NCBI RefSeq assembly: GCF_007289895.1
Contig: NZ_CP041660.1
Span: 3,038,001-3,102,000 of the forward strand
DNA: 64,000 nt
Direction: 5' to 3'
Source: Catenovulum sediminis
GTDB lineage: Bacteria; Pseudomonadota; Gammaproteobacteria; Enterobacterales; Alteromonadaceae
Part shown: one piece after another, positions 31,897 through 40,904 of the stretch
Layout of the letters: every line of letters starts with the position of its first letter
Numbering within the stretch: position 1 is the stretch's first letter
Translations under genes and position numbers: made by a program
The notes under the pieces: generated by a model
Databases searched by the model: none
The model's input: only the letters and a program-made list of their open reading frames with translations
What the model was told of the DNA's origin: nothing

Positions 31897-32406
31897 ATGA
31901 AGATAGATATGGTTTGGTTCGACTACGCAATACTGGCTGTTATTCTAATCTCGACTTTAGTGAGTCTGGTTAGAGGGTTTGTGCGCGAGGCACTTTCACT
32001 CGTGGTTTGGCTCAGCGCATTTTTTGTCGCCAGTAACTTTTATCTCGATTTTGCGACATTTTTACCCAATATTGAAGATGAAATGCTGCGTAATGCCGCA
32101 TCTATCGGCATATTATTTATCGCTACGATTATTTTAGGCGCGATTATCAACTATTTAATTTCACAGCTTGTACAAAAAACAGGGCTTTCCGGTACAGATA
32201 GAGTGTTGGGGTTAGTCTTTGGTGCGTTACGAGGTGTGCTGATTGTTTCTGCTGTACTATTCTTTATGGATGCATTTACACCTGCTGCTAAAGCAGACTG
32301 GTGGATGCAGTCAATATTAATTCCAGAGTTCAAGATTGTTGTGGAGTGGTTTTTTGAGTATATCAAGACCACTTCAAGTTTTTTGAAAGATGTTCAACCT
32401 GTGTAA
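31897..32406 (+). CDS. cvpA: CvpA family membrane protein
   Basis: A 169-residue protein with about four membrane segments (for example FDYAILAVILISTLVSLVRGF and IGILFIATIILGAIINYLI) and the conserved GLSGTDRVLGLVFGALRG loop. CvpA is linked to colicin V secretion and envelope stress in E. coli. It lies 14 bp before purF and is normally co-transcribed with it. Confidence 0.92.
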   Translation: MKIDMVWFDYAILAVILISTLVSLVRGFVREALSLVVWLSAFFVASNFYLDFATFLPNIEDEMLRNAASIGILFIATIILGAIINYLISQLVQKTGLSGTDRVLGLVFGALRGVLIVSAVLFFMDAFTPAAKADWWMQSILIPEFKIVVEWFFEYIKTTSSFLKDVQPV

Positions 32407-32420
32407 GAGGTAGGTAATCC

Positions 32421-33935
32421 ATGTGCGGTGTCGTTGGCATAGTTGCTCATTCCCCGGTAAATCAGTCTTTATATGATGCGTTAACAGTTTTACAGCATCG
32501 TGGGCAAGATGCTGCCGGAATCATGACCATTAATAATGGTATGTTTAAGCTGAGAAAAGCCAATGGATTGGTGCGTGATGTGTTTGAACAAAAACACATG
32601 GAACGCTTAGCAGGTGATTGGGGTATCGGACACGTAAGATACCCCACAGCTGGGTCATCTACTTCTGCTGAAGCTCAACCATTTTATACAAACTCACCTT
32701 ACGGTATTGCGTTTGTCCACAATGGTAACTTAACGAATGCTGAAGAATTACAGCAAAATCTGATCAGCGAAGCTCGTCGACATGTGAATACATCATCTGA
32801 TTCTGAATTATTGATGAATTTATTTGCACATGAACTGTGTGAGAGTGGTGGTGATTGGAATCTTAAAGCCGATGATGTTTTTGCTGCAGTGACTACATTG
32901 CACACAAAAGCTCGTGGCGCTTATGCTGTGGTTGCTTCTATCATAGGTTACGGTATCGCTGCATTTAGAGATGTTTATGGAATTCGTCCTTTAGTATTAG
33001 GTAAGCGTGATACAGAGCAAGGGACTGAATATATGGTTGCTTCAGAAAGTGTCGCAATCGATGCAGTCGGTTTTACCGTCGTCCGTGATGTTGAGCCAGG
33101 TGAAGCGGTATACATTACCAAAGAAGGTGAACTATTTAGCAAACAATGTGCGCCGTCTTCAGAGTTAGTACCTTGTTTGTTTGAATACGTATATTTTGCC
33201 CGTCCTGATTCAACATTAGATAATATCTCTGTTTACGCCAGTCGCGTTCGAATGGGCAAAAAGCTGGGTGAAAAAATTAAGCGCGTATGGAGCGATTTAG
33301 ATATCGATGTTGTTATCCCAATTCCAGAAACCAGTTGTGACATCGCCTTAGAAATTGCCAATACGCTTGAAATCCCTTATCGCCAAGGCTATGTAAAAAA
33401 TCGTTATATTGGACGTACCTTTATCATGCCAGGACAGCAACAAAGACGTCGCTCTGTCCGTCGTAAGCTTAATGCTATCTCTTCCGAGTTTAAAGGCAAA
33501 AATGTGCTATTGGTCGATGACTCGGTTGTTCGAGGAACTACTTCTGAACAAATTATAGAAATGGCAAGAGAAGCAGGCGCTAAAAAGGTTTATTTCGCAT
33601 CAGCGGCACCAGAGATTCGTTTTCCAAATGTTTATGGTATCGATATGCCTAGTGCAAATGAGCTTATTGCCTATGGCAGAGAAGTTGATGAAATTTGTGA
33701 TTTGATCAAAGCAGATGGTTTAATATTCCAAGATTTAGAAGATTTAATAGAAGCTGTCGGTGAGGGTAATCCTCATATTAAGCGATTTGAAACTTCGGTT
33801 TTTGATGGGAATTATGTGACAAATGATGTCAGTCAAGCTTATCTTGATCATTTAGATGCGTTAAGAAAAGATTCCGCAAAAAATGAAGGCAGTCAAAATC
33901 AAAGCTCTAGTCTAGAGATACATAATTTTAGCTAA
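32421..33935 (+). CDS. purF: Amidophosphoribosyltransferase PurF
   Basis: First committed enzyme of purine synthesis, 504 residues (E. coli 505). The N-terminal nucleophile Cys2 is in [15 protein letters not shown], followed by the glutaminase motifs [11 protein letters not shown] and [11 protein letters not shown]. The phosphoribosyltransferase motif [18 protein letters not shown] is in the C-terminal half. AGAGGTAGG precedes the ATG. A strong terminator follows. Confidence 0.97.
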   Translation: MCGVVGIVAHSPVNQSLYDALTVLQHRGQDAAGIMTINNGMFKLRKANGLVRDVFEQKHMERLAGDWGIGHVRYPTAGSSTSAEAQPFYTNSPYGIAFVHNGNLTNAEELQQNLISEARRHVNTSSDSELLMNLFAHELCESGGDWNLKADDVFAAVTTLHTKARGAYAVVASIIGYGIAAFRDVYGIRPLVLGKRDTEQGTEYMVASESVAIDAVGFTVVRDVEPGEAVYITKEGELFSKQCAPSSELVPCLFEYVYFARPDSTLDNISVYASRVRMGKKLGEKIKRVWSDLDIDVVIPIPETSCDIALEIANTLEIPYRQGYVKNRYIGRTFIMPGQQQRRRSVRRKLNAISSEFKGKNVLLVDDSVVRGTTSEQIIEMAREAGAKKVYFASAAPEIRFPNVYGIDMPSANELIAYGREVDEICDLIKADGLIFQDLEDLIEAVGEGNPHIKRFETSVFDGNYVTNDVSQAYLDHLDALRKDSAKNEGSQNQSSSLEIHNFS

Positions 33936-33953
33936 CTCAAGCTTAAAGTTAAT

Positions 33954-33980
33954 AAAACGCCGCTGTTCAGCGGCGTTTTT
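33954..33980 (+). terminator. Rho-independent terminator after purF
   Basis: AACGCCGCTG, loop TT, then CAGCGGCGTT followed by T residues. This closes the cvpA-purF unit. Confidence 0.92.
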
Positions 33981-34003
33981 GCTTTCTTTAAGAGATTCAA
34001 CCT

Positions 34004-34765
34004 GTGATTGAACATATAACACTTTTTATCATCAGCTTAATTGCCAATACTTTGTCATCGCTTGCTGGTGGTGGCGCCGGACTATTACAGTTGCCGGCCA
34101 TTATCTTTTTGGGATTACCTTTTTCAGTGGCACTCGCAACACATAAAGTTGCATCTGTTGCGTTAGGGGTTGGGGCATCCATTAAGCACCTTAAACATGG
34201 TCAATTCTCATTACCATTGGTTGTGATCATGATCATTGGCGCCTTACCTGGGGTCATTTTAGGTGCGCGAGTTATTGTTGAAATTCCCCCTCAACTGTCT
34301 ATGTGGGCTTTAGGTGCACTTACCATAGCATTAGGTGTGTACTCATTTTTGAAACCGTCACTTGGGCAAACAGACAATCTTAAAAACCTCAACCTTAGAG
34401 GATACCTGATAGGTTCGTTAGGATTATTTATTATCGGATTTCTAAATGGTTCTCTGACCTCGGGTACGGGCTTATTTGTCACAATGTGGCTGATACACTG
34501 GTTTGGTATGGCTTATGGGCGTGCGGTCTCTTACACGCTGGTGATGGTAGGTATATTGTGGAATGGCACTGGCGCAGTTACATTAGGCTTAGTTTCTCAA
34601 ATTCAGTGGGACTGGTTGCCAGCGCTGTTATTAGGCTCACTAATGGGTGGATATATAGGGGCCTATCTGGTTATTGCAAAAGGTAATAAACTCGTTAAAC
34701 GTTGTTTTGAAGTACTGACTATTCTGGCGGGTATTTCTCTGTGGATTAAGGCGTCGACTTATTAA
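34004..34765 (+). CDS. TauE/SafE family membrane exporter
   Basis: A 253-residue protein with about eight hydrophobic segments and the internal repeat typical of the family. The first repeat shows SLAGGGAGLLQLPAIIFLGLPFSVALATHKVAS and the second NGSLTSGTGLFVTMWLIHWFGMAYGRAVSYTL. Members export sulfite or organosulfonates. The substrate is not evident here. The start is a GTG without a clear ribosome binding site. Confidence 0.85.
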   Translation: MIEHITLFIISLIANTLSSLAGGGAGLLQLPAIIFLGLPFSVALATHKVASVALGVGASIKHLKHGQFSLPLVVIMIIGALPGVILGARVIVEIPPQLSMWALGALTIALGVYSFLKPSLGQTDNLKNLNLRGYLIGSLGLFIIGFLNGSLTSGTGLFVTMWLIHWFGMAYGRAVSYTLVMVGILWNGTGAVTLGLVSQIQWDWLPALLLGSLMGGYIGAYLVIAKGNKLVKRCFEVLTILAGISLWIKASTY

Positions 34766-34826
34766 TCGTCACCTTAATCAAGGGCGTTGTAGTATTATCT
34801 TTAGCATCAAGTTTTAGTTTGTTTCA

Positions 34827-35183
34827 CTATTTATTTTTAAGCTTGAGCTCAAATATATGGTTGATCATATCTATTTCGACGCCTTCCTGGACAGATTCAA
34901 CCAACTGATCAATAACTTCAATTTTATATGGTCCGCCAATCAACATCTTTTTAATTTGTAATAAATCACGGCGACACGCAATAGGTGCATATTTAAAAGC
35001 AATATCAATCTCAGCGACTTTGCTAAAACTCTCTGCTTTACTCAGTACACATCTTACATATTTTTCTTTATGTTTATTAAATTCACTTGAATCAGTTAAT
35101 TGTTGAGATGGAGGCAGTGTTTTTTCGTTGGCGAATGCCGAAGTCACAAGAAGCAAACTGGCAATTAAAGTAAAAGCTTTCAT
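34827..35183 (-). CDS. Small exported hypothetical protein
   Basis: A 118-residue protein with a clear signal peptide (MKAFTLIASLLLVTSAFANE, cleavage after AFA). The mature part is helical with two Cys residues (YVRCVLSKAE and APIACRRDLL) that could form a disulphide. I do not recognise a family. It is transcribed against the TauE-type gene. Confidence 0.65.
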   Translation of the reverse strand: MKAFTLIASLLLVTSAFANEKTLPPSQQLTDSSEFNKHKEKYVRCVLSKAESFSKVAEIDIAFKYAPIACRRDLLQIKKMLIGGPYKIEVIDQLVESVQEGVEIDMINHIFELKLKNK

Positions 35184-35339
35184 TTAAGATTCCAATATGT
35201 ATTCCGAATAAACGGTGTTATTTAAACGTCCTACTTGCCACTTAGTTTAACAGATAACCAAATAGAAATGTGTATTCTTTTGCTTGAAATCTTATTTTGC
35301 GCGACAATGATCACAGTTAATTTTATTTTATGAGGCCCT

Positions 35340-36083
35340 ATGTCGTTGTCAGATAGTTGGATTGATTTTTCCTGTTTAATTGCTTTTTTAGCTATTTGGT
35401 ATGGGTATGCTGCATTTGCCAGACGCGCTGCCAAAAAACGAGAATCTTTGTCGAGCGTTTTGATCATCTATCGCGTTGATTGGATGCGCCATTTACTTGA
35501 ACGCGAGAATCGTATTCTAGACGCGGCTCTGATGGGCAATATAGAAAAAAATATCAGCTTTTTTGCATCCACAACCCTGCTTATTATAGCCGGTACGTTA
35601 ACCGCATTAACTTCCGCGCAATCTATCCATGAAATCGTACAAATGGTGCCTTGGGTATGGCCACAAACTTTAGATATGATTCAAATCAAGGTGATGACCA
35701 TTATCTGTATTCTAATTTACGCCTTTTTTAAGTTTACTTGGGCGCTCAGGCAGTACGGATTTGCTTCAGTGATGATTGGCGCTGCACCTAATGCAGATGA
35801 TGAAAGAGCGACGCCGGAAATGAAAAAGGTATTTTCAGTCAATGCAGGGAAATTAATCGATCAAGCCGGACATAATTTTAATTCAGGAATGCGCTCGTAT
35901 TATTTTGCTTTGTCTGTTGTTGGCTGGTTTATTCATCCGTTATTGTTTTTAGCGCTTACTGTGGTTGTTGTACGAATACTCTATATTCGTGAATTTACCT
36001 CTCGTTCGTTAAAAACACTGACAGACGGTTTATCCATGAGCCAGTATTATTTAGATAATCAAAATCTGAAATTTAAAAAGTAA
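35340..36083 (+). CDS. DUF599 family membrane protein
   Basis: A 247-residue protein with an N-terminal membrane segment, the conserved RxDWMRHLLERENRILDAALMGNIEKNISFFASTTLLI block, a central helix (ITIICILIYAFFKFTWALRQYGF-like) and a C-terminal membrane pair. This matches the DUF599 family of uncharacterised bacterial and plant membrane proteins. Confidence 0.85.
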   Translation: MSLSDSWIDFSCLIAFLAIWYGYAAFARRAAKKRESLSSVLIIYRVDWMRHLLERENRILDAALMGNIEKNISFFASTTLLIIAGTLTALTSAQSIHEIVQMVPWVWPQTLDMIQIKVMTIICILIYAFFKFTWALRQYGFASVMIGAAPNADDERATPEMKKVFSVNAGKLIDQAGHNFNSGMRSYYFALSVVGWFIHPLLFLALTVVVVRILYIREFTSRSLKTLTDGLSMSQYYLDNQNLKFKK

Positions 36084-36194
36084 TTCAAAATTGATAGCCA
36101 TTATGTAAGTTGCAAACCAACTCACGGTTCAACATTTTGAATACGTATTCCGTGCAATAGCTGAATTTTGGGATAGCCTAAAAGAAATCAAATC

Positions 36195-38132
36195 ATGTCG
36201 AATACAAAACTAGAAATACCCGAAATTATTGCAGGGCCGATTATTCGGCAGGTAAGCGCGAAAAACGTCACTTTTTGGCTTGTTACCGCAAAAGACTGTC
36301 AGTTTAAATTGCGCCTGTCAGATGCCAAAAGTGGCCGCTGTTTCTATGACCAAAACCTAGAGCAGGCACAAGTGCAATCAGTTCAGGTAGGCCAACATGC
36401 TTTTATTCAACTTATTAATGTGGCACTGCGTAATGAATGCTTACCTGTTGGAGAAAAGATTTTTTATGATATTTGTTTAAGCGCAGCTGATATGGTTGAA
36501 ACGAGTTTGACTGAATTGCTGCCAGATATCATATATTCGGGTGAAAAACTTCCCAGTTTTCATGTGCCTCATCAACTAAAAAATATTTTACATGGCTCTT
36601 GTCGCAAGCCACATCACCCCGGACCAGATGCATTTTTGCAGGTTGATAAACTTTTATCAGATTCAATGGATACACCCAATAATGCAACTGCTATAAAACC
36701 GGATTTATTATTATTAACAGGTGATCAAATATACGCCGATGACGTAGCAGGACCGACGCTAAACGCAATTCAGCAAGTCATTGAGCTTTTAGGTTTATAC
36801 CACGAACCGTTAGAAGGCGCGACGATTACAGACAGTAAAGCGCTGGCGAATCATCCATATTGCTATTATCACAGGGAAGAATTACTTCCCAAAATTGATA
36901 TCAATGAAGCGGTAAAAAGAAAGTTTTTTAGCGCCAAACGCAAACCCGTTTTTACATCTGATAATGCAAAAAATCACTTAATCGCACTCAATGAAGTGCT
37001 CGCGATGTATTTTTTAGTTTGGTCTCCCGCTTTATGGTCGTGTATTAAAATTTCCGATGCGCACATTGAAACAGCACATAAACTTCAATTTGCAAATGAG
37101 CAAAAGGTAGTGGAGCGTTTTGTAAAAGGCTTATATAAAGTGCAAAGGGCAATGGCGCATTTACCCGTTTATATGATATTTGATGATCATGATGTGACTG
37201 ATGATTGGAATTTAACAAGGGGTTGGGAAGAGGTGGTTTATTCACATCCTTTGTCAAAACGCATTATCGGCAATGCGCTGATTGGTTATCTCTTATGTCA
37301 GGCTTGGGGCAACAAGCCGGATAAAATGGATGAATTAGTTAACAAAACAAAACTCGCTTTAAGTGATATGTCGCAGTATCAGAATGCCTTAATCGATACA
37401 TTGTTTGCGTTTGAAGATTGGCACTATCAGTTAGATACACACCCAGCAATATTAGTTTTAGATACACGAACGCGCCGCTGGCGATCTGAATCTAACGCTA
37501 ACAAACCTTCAGGTTTAATGGACTGGGAAGCACTGTGCGAACTGCAGCAAAATATGATAGGTCATCAGTCGGTTATTATGGTTTCGGCTGCCCCTGTATA
37601 TGGCAATAAGTTGATAGAAAGCATCCAAAAAATATTTACCTTTTTTGGTAAAGCTTTAATGGTTGATGCAGAAAATTGGATGGCACACCGCGGCACCGCA
37701 AACGTGATGCTGAATATATTCCGACATTTTAAAACACCGCCTAATTTTATAATTTTATCCGGTGATGTGCATTATTCTTTTGTTTATGACATCAGACTAA
37801 AATTTCGTAAAAACAGTCCACAGATATTGCAGTTTACCTGTAGCGGAATTAAAAACGAATTTCCAAAGCGATTGTTATCTGTACTGGATAGATTAAATAA
37901 ATGGTTGTTTTCTGCCCGCTCCCCACTTAATGTTTTAACCAAACGCCGCTATATGACGATTAGTCATCGAATACCCGCTACGTCTGATCAAAACAATGCA
38001 CAACAAACCTTACATAACGCCAGTGCAATTGGTTTGTTAACATTAGATAAAAGTGGCCATGCAAAATCTTGCAAGTTGTATTGTGCAAATGGTAAACAGG
38101 TTGAATTTTTGCGAAAAAACAAAAATTCCTAA
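36195..38132 (+). CDS. PhoD-like metallophosphatase
   Basis: A 645-residue protein without a signal peptide. The phosphoesterase motifs include LLLTGDQIYADDVAGP, MIFDDHDVTDDWN and ILSGDVHYSFVYDI, which are the metal-binding blocks of PhoD-like alkaline phosphatases. HGSCRKPHHPGPDAF matches cytoplasmic PhoD-like proteins of marine gammaproteobacteria. The substrate is unknown. Confidence 0.82.
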   Translation: MSNTKLEIPEIIAGPIIRQVSAKNVTFWLVTAKDCQFKLRLSDAKSGRCFYDQNLEQAQVQSVQVGQHAFIQLINVALRNECLPVGEKIFYDICLSAADMVETSLTELLPDIIYSGEKLPSFHVPHQLKNILHGSCRKPHHPGPDAFLQVDKLLSDSMDTPNNATAIKPDLLLLTGDQIYADDVAGPTLNAIQQVIELLGLYHEPLEGATITDSKALANHPYCYYHREELLPKIDINEAVKRKFFSAKRKPVFTSDNAKNHLIALNEVLAMYFLVWSPALWSCIKISDAHIETAHKLQFANEQKVVERFVKGLYKVQRAMAHLPVYMIFDDHDVTDDWNLTRGWEEVVYSHPLSKRIIGNALIGYLLCQAWGNKPDKMDELVNKTKLALSDMSQYQNALIDTLFAFEDWHYQLDTHPAILVLDTRTRRWRSESNANKPSGLMDWEALCELQQNMIGHQSVIMVSAAPVYGNKLIESIQKIFTFFGKALMVDAENWMAHRGTANVMLNIFRHFKTPPNFIILSGDVHYSFVYDIRLKFRKNSPQILQFTCSGIKNEFPKRLLSVLDRLNKWLFSARSPLNVLTKRRYMTISHRIPATSDQNNAQQTLHNASAIGLLTLDKSGHAKSCKLYCANGKQVEFLRKNKNS

Positions 38133-38295
38133 GTATATTATTCGGCTGCATTAAATCAGCAAACCCAGCAGATATTTAATAGGTCGTTAATTTAATCTGT
38201 TTTTTAGAACGCAGTGATTTGTTTTTTCTGATTTAGATAGCTGACCCATTAAGCGATACTTTACAGGTCAGCTCATTAACGAATTGGAGAAACTT

Positions 38296-38433
38296 TTGAA
38301 ATTGATAAAGAAATTGATAAAGAAATTGATAAAATCTTATATTAATTTATTAGCTAAGCGTTCAGCCAAATTAGCTCAAAAAGACTGTAATTATCCAAAT
38401 AATTATTATGGTGACCAAGTGTGTCGCAAATAG
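38296..38433 (+). CDS. Candidate small ORF with KLIK repeats
   Basis: A TTG start preceded by GGAGA at 38286-38290 (five bases away) opens a 45-residue frame. It begins with a threefold KLIK(K) repeat encoded by a 12-bp direct repeat (AAATTGATAAAG), giving a strongly basic amphipathic helix. The C-terminal part has two Cys residues (KDCNYPNNYYGDQVCRK). The strong ribosome binding site is the main support. It could be a short peptide or a leader, or chance. Confidence 0.35.
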   Translation: MKLIKKLIKKLIKSYINLLAKRSAKLAQKDCNYPNNYYGDQVCRK

Positions 38434-38466
38434 TGATGCCGTAATACATAACAAATGCGGCACAAC

Positions 38467-38505
38467 TTAATAAGATGGGGTGTGACTCTCAACCCATCTT
38501 ATTAA
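38467..38505. terminator. Strong hairpin after small ORF
   Basis: TTAATAAGATGGG pairs perfectly with CCCATCTTATTAA around a 13-base loop. There is no long T tract, so it may be a terminator or a stable RNA structure ending the small transcript. Confidence 0.5.
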
Positions 38506-38787
38506 CACTCAAATTTCGATACTTTCTACTTTCTACTTTTTTACCTTTAGTATTTTCTATTCTTAACACGCTAAACACTTCGCTTTCTTACCTCTCCAAC
38601 TTCCAAGTTAACTTATTGTTAACCCGTTTTGGCTTGTTTTTGAATTTAAATTTAACCTATGTGTTACAACTGGCGGGACTTAACCGCCTTGCGACGGTTT
38701 GCACGATAGTTAACTGATAAAGATGCTTAACATTATCAAGCTTACTTGATTGTGCTCAGAATCTACCAAAACAATTTAAGGATTAGC

Positions 38788-40829
38788 ATGCATTACAATA
38801 AATTATCAAAGATGTTTTATGCGGTAACCTTGGGGATTTCGGTAACGGCTTGTTCGTTAGAAATTAATGATGAATCAGAAGATGAAGGGGGCGCACAAAA
38901 TACACCGCCCGTTATCACCAGTGCAAGTGGTAGTTATTCAGTTGATGTTGGCACTGAGTTTAGTTACACAATGACAGCAATGGATGCTGACAATGACAAT
39001 TTGATGAAATCGGTTTTAATTCCGGCCGAGTTGTCTTGGTTAACGTTTGATGATTCAACAGGAGTATTATCAGGTACACCCGGCACGGGTGATGTATATA
39101 CAGGGACAGTGACTTTAATTGTAGACGATGGTTTAGTTGAAACAACCCGTCAAATAGACATTTCGGTTGTTCAAGAAGATACCGCAGCCATGCCCGCGCT
39201 TGTGGTTTTTGAAAACCAAGTTTTGTCGCAATGGGCAGCATGGGATTGTTGTACAGATTCCACGCCTGAATTGATAACAGATGATATTCAACATGACCAA
39301 GTAGTAAAATTTTCTATTTTGGGTGATACCGTAATGGGATTTACCGCACGCGATGCGGATGGTGCTGTCAATGGTACGCCTTATGATGCATCAAATTTAC
39401 AAAATGCCATTGTCTCGTTTGAGTTGAAAATGAATGCTGAACCTACTGCAGGCGTTGTGCCATGGAAATTTAAAGTTGAAAGCAGTGGCGGTGCAACTCC
39501 AGTTGAACTCGATTTATCTGCCAGTGTAGAAGGGCACACTTCTCCAGTTTTGGATACTTGGCAAACTTATACCTTTAAAATGGATGATTTAAAAGCGGCT
39601 GGTTTAGACGTTTCAGCAATCGATGTTTTTATGATATTTCCCGCTTGGGGCTCTGGCGCGGGGCAGAGTATAGTATTGATAATCTGATGATACACGGTGA
39701 AGAATCGACCACGCCAACTCCGACACCGACTCCTACACCAACGCCTACACCAACGCCTACACCAACGCCGACTCCAACCGGTGATGCTGCTCTAGTGATA
39801 TTTGACGATACTGTAAATTCAAATTGGGTTGCATGGGATTGTTGTGGTGGAACAACACCGACACCTCTGACGGATTCAGATGATCTTTACGGTGAGGTTA
39901 TTGAATTTATGATTTCAGGCGACACCGTTGTTGGTTTTAGCACCCGAGCGGATCACGGCGCAACTCAGACAAGTCCTTTAGATGCTTCGGCTTATGCATC
40001 GACCGGGGTAATCAGTTTTGATCTGAAAATGACCGCGGCACCTTCGTCTGCAACGACAGACTGGAAAATTAAAGTTGAAAGTAATGGCGGCGCTGAAGCG
40101 GCAGAAATTAATTTATCAGATAATTTACAAGGACATGCTCAACCTCAACTAGATACTTGGATGCATTACACTTTTAATATTTCTTCGTTCGCCAGTGTCG
40201 ATGCACAAGCGATAGATGTGTTTATGATATTTCCTGCTTGGGGCGCCGGAGATGGTGCCGTGTTTAGTGTTGATAATTTTGAAGTACATGAAACCGGCGC
40301 TATTTCAAACGCTTCTGGTGGCAGTGGCAAAATCAATATTACTGATGGCATCACATTTGAGGGTGAACAAGCGGCGTGGGAAACATTTGAAAATGGCAAT
40401 CCATCTCCCGCTTTGGAGTTTGTCACTAACCCAAGCATGGTTGGCAACGTATCCAACACGGTTGCTAAGTTTAATTTATTAGCAGCAGAGGCAAATTCTG
40501 GAATGTGGGCGGGAGCGGTCACTCATTCAGTCGACTCATTTGCACTGAGTGCTGAAAATGCAGTGGTAAAAATTTGGGTTTATAAAGACAAAATCAGCCC
40601 GGTTGGCATTAAGTTTGAAAAGCGTCATGGTGATGGTTGGGGTTCGCATCCACCTAGGTTTGTCAGCAATACCAAAATTAACGAATGGGAAGAGCTGACT
40701 ATTGATTTTTCTGCTGACATAGGCCTGCCTGAAAATGATGCTATAGAAGGTATTGCGATATTCCCGGACAATGTTGATGGACGTAGCCAATCGACGATTT
40801 ATATTGATAACATTTCATTCGGCCAGTAA
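38788..40829 (+). pseudogene. Surface carbohydrate-binding lipoprotein, frame broken at 39660
   Basis: From the ATG at 38788 (AAGGA upstream) the product has a type II signal (lipobox SVTAC), a cadherin-like Ig domain (about 38900-39170), and an ExoP-like galactose-binding module (VFENQVLSQWAAWDCC...AIDVFMIFPAWGSGAG). The frame then ends, but homology continues in the next frame: EYSIDNLMIH, a (TP)n linker, a second ExoP-like module (WVAWDCCGGTTP...IDVFMIFPAWGAGDG) and a third binding module. The two module ends align, showing that one G is missing in the run at 39660-39663. Corrected length is about 680 residues. It may be a true mutation or a sequence error. Confidence 0.8.
39711..39777 (+). 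repeat. Thr-Pro linker repeat
   Basis: About 11 Thr-Pro dipeptides encoded by degenerate six-base units (ACTCCG, ACACCA and similar) join the two ExoP-like modules. Such linkers are usual in multidomain polysaccharide-binding proteins. Confidence 0.85.
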
Positions 40830-40857
40830 ATAATATCAGTTGCAGTTATGATAAAGG

Positions 40858-40885
40858 AAAAAAGCGAGCATAAAGCTCGCTTTTT
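40858..40885. terminator. Bidirectional terminator between lipoprotein and receptor genes
   Basis: AAAAAGCGAGC, loop ATAAA, GCTCGCTTTTT. A and T tracts on each side serve both convergent genes. Confidence 0.9.
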
Positions 40886-40904
40886 AACTGATATCAAAGT
40901 GGGT

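Larger units (their letters stand above)
38133..38787. other. Gene-poor stretch before lipoprotein gene
   Basis: This 655-bp interval has no convincing long gene. It holds a candidate small ORF (38296-38433), a 13-base-stem hairpin (38467-38505), and AT-rich sequence that probably carries the promoter for the binding lipoprotein. A TTG at 38746 extends the lipoprotein frame but lacks a ribosome binding site. Confidence 0.6.

Noticed and set aside
38475-38717. An 80-codon plus-strand frame rich in Leu and Asn
   Set aside because: It begins inside a strong hairpin, lacks a ribosome binding site and has the composition of translated AT-rich noncoding DNA.
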